Below, one piece after another: positions 9,214 through 20,900 of a stretch of 64,000 bases of DNA. The position numbers were made by a program, and so were the translations under genes. Source of the DNA: Oscillospiraceae bacterium (GTDB lineage: Bacteria > Bacillota > Clostridia > Oscillospirales > Ruminococcaceae). The stretch spans positions 1 to 64,000 of the forward strand of contig WRHO01000002.1 in the NCBI GenBank assembly GCA_009783205.1, read 5' to 3'. Numbering within the stretch: position 1 is the first letter of the stretch; the number at the start of each line of letters is the position of its first letter. The notes beneath the pieces were generated by a model. The model searched no databases. It was not told the origin of the DNA and saw only the letters and a program-made list of their open reading frames with translations.

Positions 9214-10635
9214 ATGGTCTTTTCGAGTCTGACATTTTTATTTTTATTTCTGCCGTTATTTTGTTTGGCGTATTTAGCCGCCCCAAAATTTTTGAAAAAC
9301 GCCTTCTTGTTTATAGGGGGGTTGATTTTCTATTCATGGGGCGAGCCTTTTTATGTTTTTATATTAGTCATTTCTACTCTTATTGATTACAGTCTCGGCG
9401 TTTTAATGCACAAATTTGATGATAAGCCGATAATTCGCAAAGTCGCGTTAATCGCCTCGTTGGTTATGAACCTTTCGCTTTTGGGCTTGTTCAAATATGG
9501 CGGCTTTATTGCCGAAAATATCAATTTATTGGCGGGGCGCGAGCTTTTCAATATAAACCTACCCCTCCCGATAGGGATAAGCTTCTACACCTTTCAGACC
9601 TTGTCTTATACAATCGACCTGTATCGGCGGAGAATCGCCGTTCAGAAGAATCCGCTCACCTTTGCGGCGTTCGTCACAATGTTCCCGCAGGTTGTGGCGG
9701 GGCCGATTGTGCGTTATGAAGACGTCGCCGAAGAATTGGACAATCGAAGAATCACCCTTTCTATGGTTTATGAAGGGATATGCCGCTTTGTCATCGGCTT
9801 AGGCAAAAAAGTCCTTATCGCCAACAACATAGGTGTTTTGTGGGCATCTGTCAAGGACATGGCTGTCGCGGGGGAATACTCGCATATGTCGACTGCGGTC
9901 GCCTGGCTCGGTATATTAGCGTTCACGTTTCAAATTTATTTTGACTTTTCGGGATATTCGGACATGGCAATCGGTCTCGGCAAAATAATAGGGTTTAAAT
10001 TTCCGGAAAACTTTAATTATCCATACTCGTCGTTGAGTATATCCGAATTTTGGCGACGGTGGCACATTACGCTCGGAAACTGGTTCAAGAGCTATGTATA
10101 CTTTCCTATGGGCGGAAGCCGCAAGGGTAAAGGCAGAACGCTCATCAACTTAGGCGTTGTATGGCTTTTAACGGGAATATGGCACGGTGCGAGTTGGAGC
10201 TTTATCGCGTGGGGCGTATTCATGGGGGTTATGATTATTCTGGAGAAGCTTTTCCTCGGCAAGGTTCTCGAAAAACTCCCCTGGTTTATATCCAACGTCT
10301 ATGTTATGCTTTTCGTTACGCTTATGTGGGTATTGTTCGACCTTCCGAACCTTTCGGGTGCCTTAACATATATAGGCGTAATGTTCGGACAAGGGGGGAA
10401 CGGGCTTTTCTTAGACCAAAAAGCGGCATATATGATTATCAACTACGGCGTTATGTTTACAATATGTATAATCGCCTGTTCCGAGCTTCCGAAAAATGTC
10501 ATAGCTTCGCTTAATACGCGCTTTCCCGCCTTAGTTGCTTACGGAACAATTCCGGTTGTATTAGCAATATTTTTGAGTTGTACGGCTTATTTGGTCAACT
10601 CCAGCTATAACCCGTTTTTGTATTTTAATTTTTAG
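9214..10635 (+). CDS. MBOAT family O-acyltransferase (AlgI/DltB-like)
   Basis: FPQVVAGPIVRYEDV, YSDMAIGLGKIIGFKFPENFNYPYSSLSISEFWRRWHITLGNWFKSYVYFPMGGSRKG, GIWHGASWSFIAWG. Confidence 0.93.
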   Translation: MVFSSLTFLFLFLPLFCLAYLAAPKFLKNAFLFIGGLIFYSWGEPFYVFILVISTLIDYSLGVLMHKFDDKPIIRKVALIASLVMNLSLLGLFKYGGFIAENINLLAGRELFNINLPLPIGISFYTFQTLSYTIDLYRRRIAVQKNPLTFAAFVTMFPQVVAGPIVRYEDVAEELDNRRITLSMVYEGICRFVIGLGKKVLIANNIGVLWASVKDMAVAGEYSHMSTAVAWLGILAFTFQIYFDFSGYSDMAIGLGKIIGFKFPENFNYPYSSLSISEFWRRWHITLGNWFKSYVYFPMGGSRKGKGRTLINLGVVWLLTGIWHGASWSFIAWGVFMGVMIILEKLFLGKVLEKLPWFISNVYVMLFVTLMWVLFDLPNLSGALTYIGVMFGQGGNGLFLDQKAAYMIINYGVMFTICIIACSELPKNVIASLNTRFPALVAYGTIPVVLAIFLSCTAYLVNSSYNPFLYFNF

Positions 10636-10669
10636 CTAAACAAGAGCTAAAAAGAGGGGATTTATTAAT

Positions 10670-11875
10670 ATGAAAAACCTACACAAAATTATCTTAGTCG
10701 CGCTTTTTACACTTATATGCTTCGCGCTCCCCGCGGCAACATTTTTCCTTATGCCAAAAGAAGCGGCTCCGTTTTCGCAAAACGAAAATAGATTTCTTTC
10801 GGCTTTTATTAAACCCGACCTCGGGGGATATGCAACAACCTTTTTTAATAAATCCCCGAACAATATAAAGAATAAACAGTTTATGAACGGCTTCGACGCA
10901 TGGTTTGCCGACCGCTTTTTATTGAGGGAAAATTGGATAGTTTTGAAAAACGAACTCGAAATGTTACAGGGGAAAACCGAAATAAACGGCGTTTTTATCG
11001 TTGACGACAAAATGCTGCAATCGTGGCGCGATGACGAGCGCGGGTTAAACTCCGACATAGATTTGACGCTTTCCGCAGTTGATGAATTTGCAAGAAAAAT
11101 GAACGACGAAGCTCAAGCGCAAAGCTATATAATGTTAGTTCCTACGGCACAGGAGATTTATGTAGATTTACTCCCGGCAAATTCACAGCCGGGGAATCAG
11201 GCGGCATTAATTAAACATTGTTATGATAATCTCGAAACCCTTACCTCTATAGGTGTAATGACCTATCTCTCCGAAAACTCGGACAGATATATTTATTACA
11301 GAACCGACCACCACTGGACAACCTACGGCGCGTATTGGGGATATTATGCCGCCGCGATAAATATGGGAATAACGCCGTATGAATTAGGGCGATTTAATGT
11401 TGAACACGCCGCTTCGAATTTTAGAGGGACGCTTTTTTCCAAAACGCTCAGCTTTCGCGTAACCCCCGACGTGATACAATTTTACACGCTATCGTCGAAC
11501 TCGCCCTATTCCCAAAATTCGCTCCGTCTGCGGGTTAATAACGGGCGCGAAGTCACAGAATATGATTCGCTTTATCTGCGCGAGTTTCTCGAGCAAAAAG
11601 ACAAATATGCGGCGTTTATGGGGTTGAACTCGCCCATTATGGACGTTTATACGGATATCGACAACGGAAAATCGCTTTTGCTTTTTAAAGACAGCTTTGC
11701 ACATTGTATGATTCCTTTTTTAGCAAATCATTACAGCCATATAACCGTCATAGATATGCGATATATAAACGCCGCTCTTGAAGAATATATAAAACTTTCC
11801 GACTATAAGGAGGTTTTGTTTTTATACTCGGCGACGAATTTCGCAGAGGACAACGACTTGCGAAAGTTATATTAA
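10670..11875 (+). CDS. DHHW family / AlgX-AlgJ-like SGNH acyltransferase partner
   Basis: YYRTDHHWTTYGAYWGYYAAA motif; KSLLLFKDSFAHCMIPFL; adjacent to the MBOAT gene. Confidence 0.87.
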   Translation: MKNLHKIILVALFTLICFALPAATFFLMPKEAAPFSQNENRFLSAFIKPDLGGYATTFFNKSPNNIKNKQFMNGFDAWFADRFLLRENWIVLKNELEMLQGKTEINGVFIVDDKMLQSWRDDERGLNSDIDLTLSAVDEFARKMNDEAQAQSYIMLVPTAQEIYVDLLPANSQPGNQAALIKHCYDNLETLTSIGVMTYLSENSDRYIYYRTDHHWTTYGAYWGYYAAAINMGITPYELGRFNVEHAASNFRGTLFSKTLSFRVTPDVIQFYTLSSNSPYSQNSLRLRVNNGREVTEYDSLYLREFLEQKDKYAAFMGLNSPIMDVYTDIDNGKSLLLFKDSFAHCMIPFLANHYSHITVIDMRYINAALEEYIKLSDYKEVLFLYSATNFAEDNDLRKLY

Positions 11876-11900
11876 TCCTAAAAAGAAAATTTTTATTCAT

Positions 11901-11937
11901 AAAATACCCCCCGACAGCAAGTCGGGGGGGTTATTTT
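11901..11937. terminator. bidirectional intrinsic terminator between DHHW and the giant surface protein
   Basis: CCCCCCGAC-agcaa-GTCGGGGGG stem flanked by A-rich and T-rich tracts. Confidence 0.85.
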
Positions 11938-14900
11938 TATCTTTCGTTTTTCTTTCTCCGCCTGAGTAAAACCGCCACAACCAACGCCCCTAATGATATC
12001 ATTGTTCCCGTTATAATAATGCTGACGTTAGTTCGCGGGTTGGTGTCTAAGGTGCTTGTTGTTCTCGTTGTATCGGTTGTTCTCGTGGATTCGGTTATTA
12101 TTGTCGAAATAAACGTGTTGGTAAACAAAAGCTCGTTACTGTTTACAACCGAACCGGTCATAACACCGTTGACCTCTTTAAACTCAACCTGTAAATCGAG
12201 AACGGATTTATCATAATTGACGCCAATCGCCTCGCCGCCAATCTCCAAGATTTTGAGCTTATACTTTTTACCGCCCTCAATATTACAATAGAAGTTGCCG
12301 AATTTTACATTTCCGCCGGCGTCGTTTGTACCTACCGAAACAATCTTATCGTCCTCGTCAACAACAACAAAGCTAAACATTTTATCTAACATTGCGTTAT
12401 TCTCGAGAATTTTCCGTCCCGTAAAGGTAACCGGTATACTTTTATCGTCCCACTTGTTGTTAAACTCGATATAATCCTTACCGTTCGGAACGCTGTATTT
12501 AACCTCGCCCTTGAAGAAACCGTTTTCCTCTCTGACTATTACGGTAACGGGATAAACCTTTTCGTCATATTGATGTCCGCCGCCGCTGTTGACCTCGGAT
12601 ACGGTGTATTCGTAAACGCCCGCCTTTGTATAGAAGATACTGCCGAATCTAACGGTACCGTCGGCGTCGTTTATACCAACCGAAACAATTTTTCCGTTTT
12701 CATCTTTTAGCACAAAGCTGAACATTCCCGCTTTCATAGCCGCACCGTTCAACGACTTATGCACAACAAACATTAAATCAATCTGTTCAATAAACGAAGG
12801 CGGTCTGACCGGCCCCGGTCTTATTAAATCAATAAACGGGGGATAATCGTCCGGCGCGGTCGATACATATGGGGACGGAGTAATAACGGGCGCGGTTGTA
12901 ATAAAGGGTATATTATTTGTCGTACCCGTCGGTGTTGTATCAATAGGTTGTTTAGATATCGGTTCCGTGCCTTTAGGTGTTGTCGTCGGCTCGGTTGACG
13001 CTACAGAAAGCGTTCCCGTCGTGTCCGTATCCGAGGTATCGGTTCCGGGCGTCGCCGGCTCGGTTGTATCGGTTCCGGGCGTCGCCGGCTCGGTTGTATC
13101 GGTTCCGGGCGTCGCCGGCTCGGTTGTATCGGTTCCGGGCGACTCCGATTCGGTTGTATCGGTTCCGGGAGACTCCGATTCGGTGTCCGTCGTTGTCGTA
13201 ATTTCTTCTGTTGTTGTTTCTGTTGTTATCGGCTCTGACGTAATCGGTTCTGACGTTATCGACTCTGCGGTACCCGATTCCGTCGTGTTTTCATCGGTTG
13301 TGTCGGAAGTATCGTCCTCGGTTGAGGTATCGGGTGCGGTTGTATCCGTTTCTGTCGTGTCGTCATCGGTTGAGGTATCGGGTACGGTTGTATCCGTTTC
13401 CGTTGTGACATCGTCGGTTGACGTATCGGGTGCAGTTGTGTCCGTTTCCGTCGTGTTTTCATCGGTTGTGTCGGTCGTATCTTCCTCGGTTGAGGTATCG
13501 GGCGCGGTCGTCTGCTCCGGTTCATCGTATATATTAGTGAACACTATTTCATCATCGTCCACCTCGGTGAGGTCGGCAAAGACTTTTTTACCCTTTAATA
13601 CACCATTGTCGTTTTCGACTACAACCTTAAAGCAATACTCTTGAGCGTCATAGGTGATATTATCATCATCGCCCTCAATTTCGCGGATTCTGTATTCATA
13701 TTCTCCCGCTTTGTCATATACTATCGTTCCGAATCTCACCTTGCTGTGGTCGTCTTCATCATCGGGGGTATAATTCTTTTGGCGCAATACCTCCGTCCAG
13801 CTTCCGTCATCGTTTTTCTTTTCAACCACAAACACGAACATTCCGTCCTCAAGTGTTTTTCCTTCGAGGATTTTGTTAGCGTTAAACGGAACCCGCGCGC
13901 GCTCGGTTACATACTGATTGTCGAACAAAAGTCCGCTTTGAAGTGCCGAAGGGCTGTTGACATCTATGGCGACCAAGTCCTCCGTTGTATCCTTGTTCAT
14001 TTTTGCCGTGATGTTGCCGCTCGCGTCAATCGTGACCTCGAGATAATACACAGACGGGTCATAGGTCATATTTGCAATTTTGCCTATTGTTTCCGAAATG
14101 CGGTAGTAATGCGTACCTTGAGCATAATATTGAATAGGTGTAAACGCAATTTTACCGCTCGAATCCGGGACGCCGATTGACACAAGATTGCCGCCGTTTT
14201 GTGCAAAGCCTTTTCCGGTGTCATAAACCTCAAAACGGAAAATATCGAGCGAAATACCGTCGTTTCCTTCAAAAACCTTTGTACCGGATAGATTCAGCTT
14301 TGTGTCAACGGTACACTTTTTATTATGGAAAACGGGGTCTTGTTCGGTGAGGTTTTCTTCATATTCCAACACATTATCGCTGTTAAAATCGGACACTGCT
14401 ACCGAAAAGCTGTACACCGTGTTATCGTATATGGTGTCGGGGTCGTTTCCGTCAACCTCCATAATTTTATAGTTGTATATTCCCCTTTGATTATAATAGA
14501 TAAGCGGGAATTTTACCTCGCCGTCTTCGTCGTTTACGGCGGTAGAAATAACGCTTCCGCTGCTGTCCGTTAATACAAAGTGAAACTGTCCTTCTTTAAG
14601 CGTCTCGCCTATAAGCTCTTTTCGTACCGTAGGCTGATAAGCAATAATTCCGTCGTAATTCGTAAACTTAATTGTTTTATAATTCTCTTGAATCTCATTG
14701 TTGTTTATATCATAAACAACTCTATAGGTGTAGGTTACGGTCAAATCTATGACATTATTCGAGCCGTCGCGAACCCTGTTGACGGTGACATCAAAATAGT
14801 ACAACGAATTATCGTAAATATACCCCGACAAATTGCCGTCTATTTCCCGCGCTTTATAGGTGTAGGTTCTGCTGTCCTCCGCATCGTCCCACCCCTTGTC

Positions 14901-17900
14901 CGTGAACCAAAGCGAGCCGAAATTAATCATTGCGGGGGTTCCCGCAGAGTTGACGCCGACGGCGACAACATTATCGCTCATGTCCTCGATTACAAAGCTG
15001 AACATATCCTCGTCAATAAAGTCATAATCGTCTTTTAAGGAATTGTAGAGCCATTTTTCGCCCGTGATTGTAACCTTCGCGACATTATACGGTTTATCCC
15101 CGTCCTCTTCAAATTCGTTGACGAATACTATTTCTTTATTCTTACTGTTGTCATAAATAATATTTGCCACGAGAACGCTCTTTAACCCCATAATACCGGG
15201 TTGTGTTTCCGCCGTTATAACCTCTTCGGTAACCTCAACCGTTATTGTGTGAGGGGTCGGGTCATATTTGATATAAGGGTTCCAATTCCCGCTGTATTCA
15301 TGTGTGTCGGGGTCGTACACCGGCATAACCTCTTTAACTATGAAGCTATAGGTACCCGGTGCTTCAAAGTGTAGCTTAGAAAACTCTATATCTCCGTTTT
15401 TCTTGTTGGTTGCCGTTGAAACGGTGTTACCATGTTCATCTTTAACAATAAAACTGAACATACCCGCTTCGAGTTGACCTTGTATAGAGTTACCGTCGGG
15501 GTCATTAAATTGTTTTCTTCCGTTGATTACGACGTTAACCGGCTCGGCATAATGTGCGTTAATAAAGCAAACATTGTATTCACCCGTTATGTCTAAAATG
15601 CTGTTGTCGGGTTTAAACACGTTTTGGTTAAAATCTACGTCGTCGTGGTCGTGGTCACATTTACACTCGCCGTCGACGTCGCCGATATTGTATATTTCTA
15701 AAACAATATCGTCGTTAGCGTCCGTATACCTGCGAACCGTTACCGTTTCAACGTGAACGATTTTATCATATACAACTCCGGGAATACCCGTATCGACCTC
15801 TGTAACCCTGTAATAAAACTTTCTTAAGTCGTAGCTCGGGTTTGCCGGGTCTGTATACGCGGCTCCGTTAAGGAAATCTTCTTCCGTATAGGTAATCGGC
15901 GAGAAAATAATTTCGCTGTGTCTTATTGAATTAACATTACCGTCCGTAGGAACCGCGTTTGAGCCGACAGCCACAATTCCCGTCCCCTTAGATGACAAAT
16001 CCTCGTTTAATTCCTCCATAATAAAGCTGAACTGTGTCGCGCCCACATAAACGACGTCGCCGTGTCCGTCCAAAAAGCTTTTGAGACCGTTAAACTGTAC
16101 GGTGACGCTCGCCGGAACAACCCCTCTGTACTTGTTGTCAAACTCAAGCGTTGATTCACCGTTATCGGCGGTTATATCAATAAGACTTCCCCCGTCGTTG
16201 ATATCAACCGAATCAATGACGAGTTCATACAATTCTTCGGAAACCTTTTCTTCAATAACCCTCACCTCTATCGTATACACCTTATCCGAATAGGTATATC
16301 TCGAAAGACCGCCGTTTACCTCGGCAACGGTTAATGTATACGACCCCGCCGCCACAAACTCAATAGAAGAGAAGTCTATTGCTCCGGCATACACCCCGCC
16401 GTAACCGTCGACATCGTGAACGCCGACCGTATCTGCGCGGTTTGTTCCCGTCGAAAGTATATTATCGTATACGTCGGTTACCGTAAACATAAATGCTCCG
16501 GCTTCTAATCTTGTGCCGTTTGAAGCGTGGTCTTCTTCATGTGTTACGGTGAAATTCTTTGTTCCCTTTAACGTAAGCTCAACCGGCTTAAGCTGAACGC
16601 TTTTATTGGTTATATCGACCGTCGCCGTTTCGCTCCCCGTTAAAGGAATATCGTCCGCACCTTTTCCTATTGTCACCCCGCCGCTAACCGTTCCGTCTGC
16701 ATTTAATACGGAAATTTCACCTATCGAAACGCCGTTATTGTATATTATTTGCGCCGTTGACGCGGCGTAACCTTCTTTTGCAGAGGTTTCGATAATCTGA
16801 TATGTTCGCGACGGACTCAAAAGGTTAAAGGTCAAAACGCCGAACGAGTTTGTCGTTCCGCGGTCGACGCAGGTATCGACCCCGTTAATCACAGTCCACA
16901 GCTCAAATTCAACCCCGTCGAGCGGAACATCTGTATCCGCGTCGAGCTTTGTTATCTGAAGCTTTGCTTTCGGGAGAACGGTACCGCCGCCCCCCGCAAG
17001 GAATTGTGACGTACTCGCTTTACCGACATCTTCGGTTATTCCCTTACCCTGTAAAAGTGCTTCGTTTTTATACGTACCCGCAGTAACCGCGAAACAGGTG
17101 TATTCTATAACGACGCATTTATCATAGCCTTCTTTTGTAAACGCAATGCTCAAATCGTTTGTCGTAAGCTCATAGCTCCATTCGATGCCCTCCGCCTCTA
17201 AGTCGGTAATTTGGTCTCCTTTAGTAATTATTCCGCTATTAGAAACCAACCCCTTGTAAAATCTTATAATATCTTGGTCTTCGCCGCCGGTATCGAGCTT
17301 TAAGCCCTCGGGAATTTTGTCCGAAACGGTACAGCCCTCGGGAAACTCGCTGTTGCTCGAATCGGGCCCGATAATGAGACCGTTTCCGTTTACGCCGACG
17401 GTATAGGTTATCTTATTGTTCCCTTCAACGACCGCGCTTTTTGAAATGGCTTTATTGTTAATTCCGGACACCTTTGCGGTATATGAATCCTTAATACCGT
17501 CCGGGCGTTCGATTTCAACGGTATTGCTGACCGTGAAGGTCTTATCCGTTTTAAAGTTCGGACATTTCTCGGTATCGACATATGTCTTTATTAATATATA
17601 GTATCTTTCCTTAAAGACCTCGTCCTCCGCTTCCTCTCCAAATTGTATTTCGAGGGTTTTATTGCTGTCTTTAAAGGTTACGTTTATATCCAATTCCTCA
17701 TCGGAACCGCGCGGGTCTTTGAACTTATCAAAAACGCCGCCGGTCGACAAATTATTTGCCCGATAGGTATATGTGTTTGTTTCGTCCTTGAACATATATT
17801 TGTCATAGTCATAATAGCTTACATAGGGATAGCTCTCCTGGAAAATGAAACATTCCGGATTTTCGCCAAAGTTCATATAATCGGGAAGCGCGTCGGTGAC

Positions 17901-20900
17901 CTTTGTTCCCTTAGGCATATTGATTTTATTCGAGTTTACCGTAATCCACCAATTAATTGAGTTATCCTCATAATTGTAGGTATAGCTGAAATAGTTAGGG
18001 TCGTAGCCGTAGGTATACTGTGATGACTTTGAAATGGTGTTACTGCTGATATAAACGCTGTTATAATCCCAATCCTTGTATCTTTTTAATATCTTTGTAA
18101 CGCCGTCCTCTACAATTGTTTCATAGTCGTCGGGGTTGTCCCACGGGTCGGGTTCTACCCATATTTTTGCGAGCAAATCTACCGAATTATAAAAGTTATA
18201 ATACTGTCCGTTTTTCTGCAAATATCCCGCGCCGCCGCTACTCGTATACTTGTCCTCCGAATCCTCAAAGAGCCAATATTTTACATAAAACGACATTTTT
18301 CGGGTGTTCTCGATTTTTATATCGAACCCACATTTTCTCGAGTCTTCATCATCGTGTATATAAACGACCTCGGTCACATAATCCAATGCGTCGAGCGAGC
18401 TTTCATAACCGCTGTGAATCTCGACCATTTGGAAATTAATCTTATCGAATAAATCCGCCAAATCGACGCCGCTCGTATCCGTGAATGTATAAATGTCACA
18501 GTCGCGCTCGTCGTCGTATACGAGGTCGTCCTTAATTAAATCCCACAACGCTTCGGGGAGCTTCATACAATCTACATAACGCTCGTTATAATATTGGTCA
18601 TAATAGAGATTTCCCGAGCTGTTGTAATAATATCCGAATCGGTCTGTTAAAATTGCTTCTTTAAAGTCGAGCTTATTAGGGTTAACCGATATTCTCCAGT
18701 CTACATAGTACGGGTCGCTGTAATTAATATTACCGTATTTTACAACGAGGTTGTTGTCTACATAGACGTCGTTTACATCATAAGTAAATTCGGGCAACGG
18801 GTCCTTACCTTTTATATAGTCATAGGTAATCTTTGCTTTATTTCCGACCGACGACCCCTGAACATATTCGCCGTTACTGCTGTTTTTCAAGAATACGTCG
18901 GGGTTATCGGGGTCAATCATCGTTTGATAACTGATGTTATACTTCCCGCTGTAGCTGCCGCCGTTTGCCGAGAACCATTCTCCGAACGCCATTTTTTTCA
19001 AGCATAGCTGACAGCTTTCGTTTGTACAATAAGGCGTACCGGGAACAATATTGCTACACTGTTCCCCGAAATAATATCCGTCAAAATAAATCTTAAAGCC
19101 CTTTGCGGTTTCTTCGATTAAGACGGGGTTGGTTTTAAAGCTGTTGTAATTGTTATATCCCCAATAATAATAAGGGTTATTTCCGTTATAATATTCGTAA
19201 TAGTTATATGCCCAATAATCGCGAGGGTTATACCCGATGCTTGTCCAACCGCCAAACTCGTCGAGATAGTCTTCGCTCAAGGTAGGTGAAAGCTTACTGA
19301 AAAGCCAATTGTTGTAAAACGCGTTCCAGCTTGCGTATCCGTTGGGCGTGTTTTTAAAGGTGTCGAGATAAGCGTCCTCATAACTGCTGTTTGAATAATA
19401 GGAGGAGCTTTTCAAATCCCAATAATCCACCGAGTCCCAGTTAATGTTTAGGCTTCCGGGGACTAAAATCATTCCTTCGGGGAGATTATCCGAAAAGACC
19501 ATATCGTACAAGCCGCCGACGCCGCCGGAGGCGGGCATGGTTATTTGCGCGTTCCAGTAATATGTGTTATTGCCGTTTCCGTTTGATGAAGAGCCGTTAT
19601 AGTATTTGCTTATAACCTTTTTCTTGTCCGGCGGAACAAAAAAGTCAACAAGACCGTAGTCGATTTCCGTGTCGTCGCCGTCGTATAAATATACCTCGTT
19701 CCGCACCTGTGTGTATTCGTCATATTTGTCGCCCGTAAACTCCTTTGCGGAAAGCTGTGTTGTGAAGGTTATCTCTATTTTATTGTTGTCCGAATCGTCA
19801 AAATTGACCGCTTTTTCCGGAATCGTAATCTCTATAACGGTGTCGTTACCCCTGTCGAACATTTTCCATGTAAAATCGGGAATTGTATCGGGGTCTTGTC
19901 CCTTAATCCGCAATGAATCGGGGACATAGCCGTGAATCGTTCTGTCAAAATAATCCTCAACCGTAAGGGGGAATAAGCTCGGGTCTTCGCCGGGGTCAAC
20001 AACGAGCTTCCACTCATAAAACCAACCGTCTTCTATAAACGAACCGGTTTTTTCGATACTCGCTACCGGGTGGTTGTTCAATATATTGACCTCTAACGGC
20101 GCGGACATACCGGGAAACTCTATGTTATACTCGTCCTTATTCTTGCTTATGCTTTTGTCGATTTCACAGGATAGGAACAAGAACGCTTCGTTTACCTCAA
20201 CGTCGCCGGGCCACTCGCCGCCGTCTCCGTACCAATAATCCCCGCAGAACACCAAATTAGCCTTCTTCAGCGCGGGGTCAACCTCAAACTCGGCAAATTT
20301 GAACACACCTATACCCGGTACCTCGGCAAAAACGTCTTTTGTTCCCTCCGCCGTGGCGATAAACAATTCGTCAACCTCTAAGTTGACGGCGTATCTCCCG
20401 CTGTTTTTTTCCATTTCTGCAAATATAAAATCGCCGTCAAAAACGGAAATGTTAAACTCACAGTACATTATAAGCTTTTCTGTAGTATATATCGTATCGC
20501 CGTTTTGGATAACTCTGTCGTCCAAATCGTGCAACTCCCACCGTACATTTGAGGCAACATCGGTTAAATCCAACGTGTCGGCGGAAATTTTAATTTTATT
20601 ATAAACAACAAAAAAGCTCAAAACGAGCGAGAATATAAGTAAAAACGATATCTGCTTTTTCCAGTTTTTGAAAAAGCTTACCGCGACGAGCTTTGTGCTT
20701 TTTTCGTAAACACTTGTCGACTTTGCCGCCTCAATGCTTGTCGCTTCTGTACTCGCCGATTCCGCAACGGAACCCGTCGGCTCAAAACGAGAGTCCCGCG
20801 ACGCCACAATCGGGGTCGCTAAAATATCCGCCCTTTCGGGTTCAAAGGCGTGAGCGTGTGCCGCCCCGCATTTTCGGCAAAATATCTCCTCTTCGTTAAT

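Noticed and set aside
13256-13525. 89-aa minus ORF MNRSRRPRPIPQPRK...
   Set aside because: Alternative frame of the same repeat tract; composition artefact.
12967-13644. 225-aa + strand ORF (MPLGVVVGSVDATESVPVVSVSEVSVPG...)
   Set aside because: Antisense shadow of the Thr/Pro-rich tandem repeats of the surface protein; low-complexity V/S/P composition and no RBS.
13641-15038. + strand ORFs opposite the surface protein (179 aa, 82 aa, 152 aa)
   Set aside because: Antisense to a well-supported 9-kb reading frame; no domain features.
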